This document shows, piece by piece, positions 59,700-64,000 of a DNA stretch of 64,000 bases (the first letter of the stretch is position 1; each line of letters starts with the position of its first letter). Location: the NCBI GenBank assembly GCA_021785695.1, contig JAJYEQ010000002.1, forward strand, positions 87,565-151,564, read 5' to 3'. The DNA is from Actinomycetes bacterium (GTDB taxonomy: Bacteria > Actinomycetota > Acidimicrobiia > Acidimicrobiales > RAAP-2). A program made the position numbers and the translations under genes. The notes beneath the pieces are model-generated. The model saw only the letters and a program-made list of their open reading frames with translations, was not told the DNA's origin and did not search any database.

Positions 59700-60245
59700 A
59701 TGCCAGCCACGTCTCCGAAATCCAGCCGAACCAAGCGCGGACGCACCTCGGTGACGGCGACTGCCTCGCCGTCAGTGCTGGAGTCCGTGACCGGCGCCTC
59801 GGCCCTCGACACCATCGACCGCGAGATCATCAGCCTCCTCCAGCAGGACGGGCGGCGCCCCTACGGGGCCATCGCCGCCGAGGTGGGACTCTCCGAGGCC
59901 GGCGTGCGACGTCGCGTCCAGCGCCTCCGCGACCTGGGCGTCATGCAGATCGTGGCCATCACCGACCCCCTGCAGCTGGGCTTCGGCCGCGAGGCGCTGG
60001 TCGGGATCCGCGTCCACGGCGACGTTCGCCAGGTGGCCGAGAAGGTGGCCGCCATCGACGAGGCGAACTACGTGGTCATGACCGCGGGCAGCTTCGACTT
60101 GATCGCCGAGGTCATCGCGGTCGACGACGACGCCCTGCTCCATCTCTTGAACGACTCGATCCGGAGCATTCCCGGAGTCACCGAGGTCGAGACGTTCGTC
60201 TATCTCAAGCTCTCCAAACAGACCTACAACTGGGGGACCAAATGA
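59700..60245 (+). CDS. Lrp/AsnC family transcriptional regulator
   Basis: A 181-residue regulator with a basic, disordered N-terminus of about 35 residues. The helix-turn-helix is in LDTIDREIISLLQQDGRRPY and LSEAGVRRRVQRLRDLGVM; the RAM ligand-binding domain follows (VGIRVHGDVRQVAEKVA, VVMTAGSFDLIAEVIAVDDD, GVTEVETFVYLKLSKQTYNW). Similar regulators sit next to putrescine aminotransferase genes and respond to amino acids or polyamine catabolites. Overlaps the aminotransferase start by four bases. Confidence 0.9.
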   Translation: MPATSPKSSRTKRGRTSVTATASPSVLESVTGASALDTIDREIISLLQQDGRRPYGAIAAEVGLSEAGVRRRVQRLRDLGVMQIVAITDPLQLGFGREALVGIRVHGDVRQVAEKVAAIDEANYVVMTAGSFDLIAEVIAVDDDALLHLLNDSIRSIPGVTEVETFVYLKLSKQTYNWGTK

Positions 60246-61663
60246 CATTGCACGAAATCATCTCCGACGGTATGGCCGTCGATAATCCCAAACGCCCGAG
60301 CCACTCGCTCTCGGAACGGGCCCGCCGCAACCTCTGGCTCCAGATGTCGCGGATGGGTGCGTACTCGAGCACCGAGGAGATCCCGATCATGGTGCGCGGC
60401 GAGGGGACGCGCGTCTACGACGCCAACGGGACCGAGTACTTCGACGGGCTGTCCGGCCTGTTCACCAACGCCCTGGGCCACGGACGCGCGGACATCGCCG
60501 AGGCGGCGGCCGAGCAGATCCGCAACATGGCGTTCTTCCCCCTGTGGACGTACGCCCATCCCAAGGCGATCGAGCTGGCCGAGAAGATCGCCAGCCTGAC
60601 GCCCGGCGACCTCAACCGCGTCTTCTTCACCACCGGCGGCGGCGAGGCCGTCGAGAGCGCGTGGAAGCTGGCCCGCCAGTACCACCGCCTCCGCGGAGAC
60701 CAGGACCGCTACAAGGTCATCAGCCGCGACGTGGCCTACCACGGGACCACCATGGGCGCCTTGACGATCACGTCCCTGGAGGGCTACCGTCAACCCTTCG
60801 AGCCGCTGGTGCCCGGTGCGATCAAGGTGCCCGCGACGAACTTCTACCGGGCACCGGTCCACGGCGACGACTACGAGGCCTTCGGCGCCTGGGCCGCCGA
60901 CCAGATCGAGGAAGCGCTCTTACGCGAAGGTCCCGAGACCGTCGCGGCGGTGTTCCTCGAGCCGGTCCAGAATGCTGGGGGGTGCTTCGTCCCGCCTCCG
61001 GGATACTGGCAGCGCGTGCGGGAGATCTGCGACCGCTACGGCGTGCTCCTCGTCTCCGACGAGGTGATCTGCGGCTTCGGGCGCATCGGCGAGTGGTTCG
61101 GCGGGTTCAAGTACGACTACGTCCCCGACATCATCACCGTGGCCAAGGGCATCACTGCGGGCTACGCGCCCCTGGGCGCGATGATCGTGTCCGATCGCAT
61201 CGCCGAGCCCTTCCAGCACGACGACACGACGTTCCCGCACGGCTTCACGTGGGCAGGTCACCCGGTGTCGTGCGCCATCGCGCTCAAGTCCATCGAGATC
61301 CTCGAGAACGAGCACGTCATCGACAACGTGCGCGCCAACCAGGACTACTTCGAGGAGCGGCTCAACACCCTGCGGGACATCCCGATCGTCGGCGACGTGC
61401 GTGGCACCGGGTACTTCTGGGGGATCGAGCTGGTCAAGGATCAGGCCACCAAGGGCAGCTGGTCGGGCGACGAGGCCGAGCGGCTGCTGCGCGGCTACGT
61501 GTCACCCGAGATGTTCCGTCGCGGGCTGATCTGCCGCTCCGACGACCGTGGCGACCCCGTGGTCCAGCTGGCCCCACCGCTCATCTCGACTCGTGATGAC
61601 ATCGACCTCATGGTTGGCATCCTCCACGAGGTGTTCACCGGAGCCGCCAGCCGCTCGTTCTGA
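60242..61663 (+). CDS. Class III aminotransferase, putrescine/omega-amino acid:pyruvate type
   Basis: A 473-residue PLP enzyme. YFDGLSGLFTNALGHGRADI, FFTTGGGEAVESAWKLARQY, SRDVAYHGTTMGALTITSLE, metal-like LVSDEVICGFGRIGEWFG and the PLP lysine in IITVAKGITAGYAPLGAMIV. This is the SpuC/omega-aminotransferase branch acting on putrescine or similar diamines with pyruvate as acceptor. ATG start overlaps lrp (ATGA), and the stop overlaps the oxidase start (TGATG), so all three are translationally coupled. Confidence 0.88.
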   Translation: MTLHEIISDGMAVDNPKRPSHSLSERARRNLWLQMSRMGAYSSTEEIPIMVRGEGTRVYDANGTEYFDGLSGLFTNALGHGRADIAEAAAEQIRNMAFFPLWTYAHPKAIELAEKIASLTPGDLNRVFFTTGGGEAVESAWKLARQYHRLRGDQDRYKVISRDVAYHGTTMGALTITSLEGYRQPFEPLVPGAIKVPATNFYRAPVHGDDYEAFGAWAADQIEEALLREGPETVAAVFLEPVQNAGGCFVPPPGYWQRVREICDRYGVLLVSDEVICGFGRIGEWFGGFKYDYVPDIITVAKGITAGYAPLGAMIVSDRIAEPFQHDDTTFPHGFTWAGHPVSCAIALKSIEILENEHVIDNVRANQDYFEERLNTLRDIPIVGDVRGTGYFWGIELVKDQATKGSWSGDEAERLLRGYVSPEMFRRGLICRSDDRGDPVVQLAPPLISTRDDIDLMVGILHEVFTGAASRSF

Positions 61664-63045
61664 TGTCCCCGCCTGACTCCCTGTGGTGGTCGGCGCTCGA
61701 GCCCACCTCGACGCGCCGGCCACCGCTAGCCAGCCACGTCGATGTCGACGTGGCGATCGTCGGTGGCGGCTTCACGGGCCTGTGGACCGCCCGCGAGCTC
61801 CTGCGCCGCGACCCCACGATCCGCGTCGCGGTCCTCGAGCGCGAGATCTGCGGCTTTGGCGCATCGGGACGCAATGGTGGCTGGGCCTCGGCCCTGTATC
61901 CCCAGAGCTTGGCCGCGCTCGAGCGACGACGTCCCGGTGACGGCGCCCGCGTAGGGGCGGTCCTGCGACAGGCCGTCGGCGACCTGGGGGTGGCGCTGAG
62001 CGCTGACGGCATCGACGCGCACTACCACCAGGGGGGCACCCTGACCTTCGCGCGCAACCCGTTCCAAGAAGAGCGCCTGCGCGCCGAGGTTGACGAGGCG
62101 CGCGGGTGGGGAGCGGGCCCCGATGACGTCGTGTGGCTCGGGCCCGACGAGGCATCCGCGCGGGCGCGGGTCGCTGGGGCCCGCGGCGCCCTCTACACCC
62201 GTCACTGCGCGCGGGTGCAGCCGGCCCTCCTGGTGCGGGGGCTGGCCGCGGTCGTCGAGTCGCTCGGGGCGCGCATCTACGAGGGAACGGCCGTCACCCG
62301 GATCCTGGCGCGCTCCGGCCGGAACCCAGCAACGGTGGTGACGGTGGCCGGGACGGTCCACGCCGAGGTCGTCGTGCGTGCCACCGAGGGCTACAGCGCG
62401 AGCCTGCCGGGCCTGCGCCGCGACCTGGCGCCCATCTACTCGCTCATGATCGCCACCGAGCCCCTGGCTCCCGCATTCTGGGAGGAGGTCGGCTTCGAGG
62501 ACCGCGAGACCTTCAATGACGGCCGTAACCTCCTGATCTACGGTCAGCGGACGGCCGACGATCGCATCGCCTTCGGGGGACGCGGTGCGCCCTACCACTT
62601 CGGCTCGGTCATCGAGCCGCGCTTCGACCACGTCGACAAGGTGTTTCGCCTGCTCGAGGCGGCGCTTTCCGAGCTGCTGCCCTCCTTCGCCGGAGCGATC
62701 ACCCACCGCTGGGGCGGCCCGCTCGGCATGCCGCGCGACCTGTCCCCTCGGGTGGCCTACGACGGACGCACGGGCCTGGCCCTGGCGGGGGGCTACACCG
62801 GCGACGGCGTCGTCCTCAGCCGCGTGGCCGCCCAGGCACTGGCCGACGCCATCACGGCACCCGATCAGTCCACCGAGTTCACCGACCTGCCCTTCGTCGA
62901 CCTCCCGCGGCGTCGCTGGGAGCCCGAGCCGTGGCGCTGGCTGGGAATCAACACCGGCCTGGCGGCCGCGACCTGGGCCGATCGCCAGGAGCGGCGCGGA
63001 CGTTCCAGCCGAGCCGGCGCGGTCGTCGATCGCCTGATGAGCTGA
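61663..63045 (+). CDS. FAD-dependent oxidoreductase, gamma-glutamylputrescine oxidase (PuuB)-like
   Basis: A 460-residue DAO-family flavoprotein. N-terminal FAD motif VDVAIVGGGFTGLWTARELL, the ASGRNGGWASALYP block, and C-terminal GLALAGGYTGDGVVLSRVAAQ. It resembles PuuB-type oxidases that deaminate gamma-glutamylputrescine and related amines to aldehydes and hydrogen peroxide. No gamma-glutamylputrescine synthetase (PuuA) gene is in the window, so a direct amine substrate is possible. Confidence 0.84.
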   Translation: MSPPDSLWWSALEPTSTRRPPLASHVDVDVAIVGGGFTGLWTARELLRRDPTIRVAVLEREICGFGASGRNGGWASALYPQSLAALERRRPGDGARVGAVLRQAVGDLGVALSADGIDAHYHQGGTLTFARNPFQEERLRAEVDEARGWGAGPDDVVWLGPDEASARARVAGARGALYTRHCARVQPALLVRGLAAVVESLGARIYEGTAVTRILARSGRNPATVVTVAGTVHAEVVVRATEGYSASLPGLRRDLAPIYSLMIATEPLAPAFWEEVGFEDRETFNDGRNLLIYGQRTADDRIAFGGRGAPYHFGSVIEPRFDHVDKVFRLLEAALSELLPSFAGAITHRWGGPLGMPRDLSPRVAYDGRTGLALAGGYTGDGVVLSRVAAQALADAITAPDQSTEFTDLPFVDLPRRRWEPEPWRWLGINTGLAAATWADRQERRGRSSRAGAVVDRLMS

Positions 63046-63057
63046 GGGACCCGAGGC

Positions 63058-63867
63058 TCAGCTGGCCGTCGCCCCGCCGCCCCCGAAGGCACCGGGCCCC
63101 AGGAGCTGGGATATCCCCGACAGGCCGTGCAGGATCCGGCGGGCCACTCCCGGCGTCAGAGGCAGGACCTGGCTCCGCGGCGGCCCGGCGATGTGCAAAG
63201 GCTGGTTGTAGCTGAGGACCGTCACGCTGAGCGACGCGGTCGCGGTCGACGACGAGGCGACCACGGTCGCCCCGGTGAACTCATTCTGGCTGCCCACCGA
63301 GACCGAGACGTCGACGCGGCCCGCCGAGGGCACCACCGAGCGCAGCAGGCCCGGCACCGCCAGGTGGGCCCCGAGGTAGGTGAAGTGGTACGTCGTCACG
63401 CCGGCCGCGTGGGTGATGGTGCGGCTGTGGTACCCCTGGATCATCGAGACGTCCGGGTGCGTGGCCTCCAGGGACCAGTCGTACAGGGAGGGGGTGTGCA
63501 CCGATTCGGCCAGCCAGGGCCGGCCCACGATGCCGGTCAGGTTGCTCGAGCCGATATAGAGGTGGTGAGGCGTCAGGACCAGTTGCGCCGCGATCGCGGC
63601 CACACCGAGCGGCAGGTTCAGTGATGCCTGCGCGGTGTCGTGGCGAAAGTCGATGCCGACGGTGCCCGAGAGCGTCGAGGCGCCCGCGTCCACGCTGAGG
63701 GCGAGCGAGGCCGTGGTCGGCGGGTAGCCGTTGAGGGCCAAGTGATCCGCGGCCGGCGCACCCGGGTTGGGGTGGCTGTCGGTGGCCGCCAGCACGACCC
63801 CGGTCACCGTGAGACCCAGGGACACCACGGCCAGGACAGCCGCACCGACGCGCTGGGTTCGGGCCAT
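63058..63867 (-). CDS. Exported protein, unknown function
   Basis: A 269-residue protein with an N-terminal hydrophobic signal (VGAAVLAVVSLGLTVTGVVL) and no lipobox Cys. The mature part is rich in Ser, Thr, Ala and Val in alternating beta-like pattern (TASLALSVDAGASTLSGTVG, AQLVLTPHHLYIGSSNLTG), recalling LppX/LprG-type lipid-binding folds of actinobacteria, but I see no certain motif. It converges on the oxidase gene with a 12-base gap and has a leaderless promoter. Confidence 0.65.
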   Translation of the reverse strand: MARTQRVGAAVLAVVSLGLTVTGVVLAATDSHPNPGAPAADHLALNGYPPTTASLALSVDAGASTLSGTVGIDFRHDTAQASLNLPLGVAAIAAQLVLTPHHLYIGSSNLTGIVGRPWLAESVHTPSLYDWSLEATHPDVSMIQGYHSRTITHAAGVTTYHFTYLGAHLAVPGLLRSVVPSAGRVDVSVSVGSQNEFTGATVVASSSTATASLSVTVLSYNQPLHIAGPPRSQVLPLTPGVARRILHGLSGISQLLGPGAFGGGGATAS

Positions 63868-63873
63868 GGCGTC

Positions 63874-63879
63874 ACCCTA
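63874..63879 (-). promoter_or_regulatory. -10 box of the exported protein gene
   Basis: TAGGGT on the minus strand six bases before the ATG at 63867; leaderless. Confidence 0.55.
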
Positions 63880-63976
63880 CCAATCATGATGATGACGTGG
63901 ACCGGGAGGAAAGTGCACGGTCGTTCATTAGGTTGATGACAAGGTGCGGCGCGTCCCGTTCCGGTTGGGTGATGTG

Positions 63977-64000
63977 GCGTGGCAGGGACAACTGCCACGC
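63977..64000. terminator. Hairpin at the window edge
   Basis: GCGTGGCAG-ggacaa-CTGCCACGC, a perfect 9-bp stem reaching the last base. It may be a terminator of a gene outside the window or a regulatory palindrome. The rest of 63880-63976 holds no gene I can support. Confidence 0.45.

Overview
The window is high-GC bacterial DNA (about 70% or more by eye), densely packed with short or overlapping gene junctions, many GTG starts, and many starts lying 6-7 bases after a TAnnnT -10 box (leaderless mRNAs). Together with the long SerA, the actinobacterial-type SerC, the type II LeuA, GatCAB and leader-peptide attenuators before leuA and ilvB, this points to the Actinomycetota. An Acidimicrobiia-like lineage is my guess and is not proven. 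I see no rRNA, tRNA, CRISPR array or intact insertion sequence.

Layout. 1-7.6 kb: a CoA-ester lyase cut by the window edge, an NlpC/P60 hydrolase with a divergent Lgt-like membrane protein, tryptophanase downstream of a protein with a MazF/PemK-like tail, and a methyltransferase paired with a selenocysteine-lyase-like desulfurase. 7.7-11.6 kb: a lower-GC decayed integrative element. It carries a GntR/ABC-ATPase/permease cassette and a truncated tyrosine integrase, and is bounded by about 70-bp repeats of the 3' end of an acyl-CoA dehydrogenase gene. 11.5-31 kb: a large amino-acid block with acyl-CoA dehydrogenase, ilvE, leuB, greA, leuC, leuD, an ACC deaminase (acdS), leuA with its attenuator, an aldo/keto reductase, serA, aspC, serC, ilvC-ilvN-ilvB with its attenuator, and ilvD.

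31-45 kb (almost all minus strand): DUF3048 protein, gatB-gatA-gatC-esterase operon, SDR, zinc-ribbon protein, a PASTA protein with a degenerate kinase domain, ligA, mnmA, an IscS-type desulfurase and a succinate-semialdehyde-type dehydrogenase. 45-52.6 kb: yceI diverging from marR, ileS (type 2), HAD phosphatase diverging from a GNAT protein, glutathione peroxidase diverging from a quinone oxidoreductase, and a small DUF5522 protein. 52.5-63 kb: a putrescine/polyamine locus. It has alanine dehydrogenase, potC, potB, potD, potA and an aminobutyraldehyde-type dehydrogenase on one strand. An Lrp regulator, a class III aminotransferase and a PuuB-like oxidase diverge from them. The window ends with an exported protein of unknown function.

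How the genes work together. Serine synthesis (serA, serC) and branched-chain synthesis (ilvBNCDE, leuABCD) are nearly complete here. AcdS would add 2-oxobutyrate, the isoleucine precursor. Two transcription attenuators sense leucine or leucine/valine/isoleucine charging. In the polyamine locus an importer, a transaminase, an aldehyde dehydrogenase and alanine dehydrogenase can form a putrescine-to-GABA route with pyruvate recycling.
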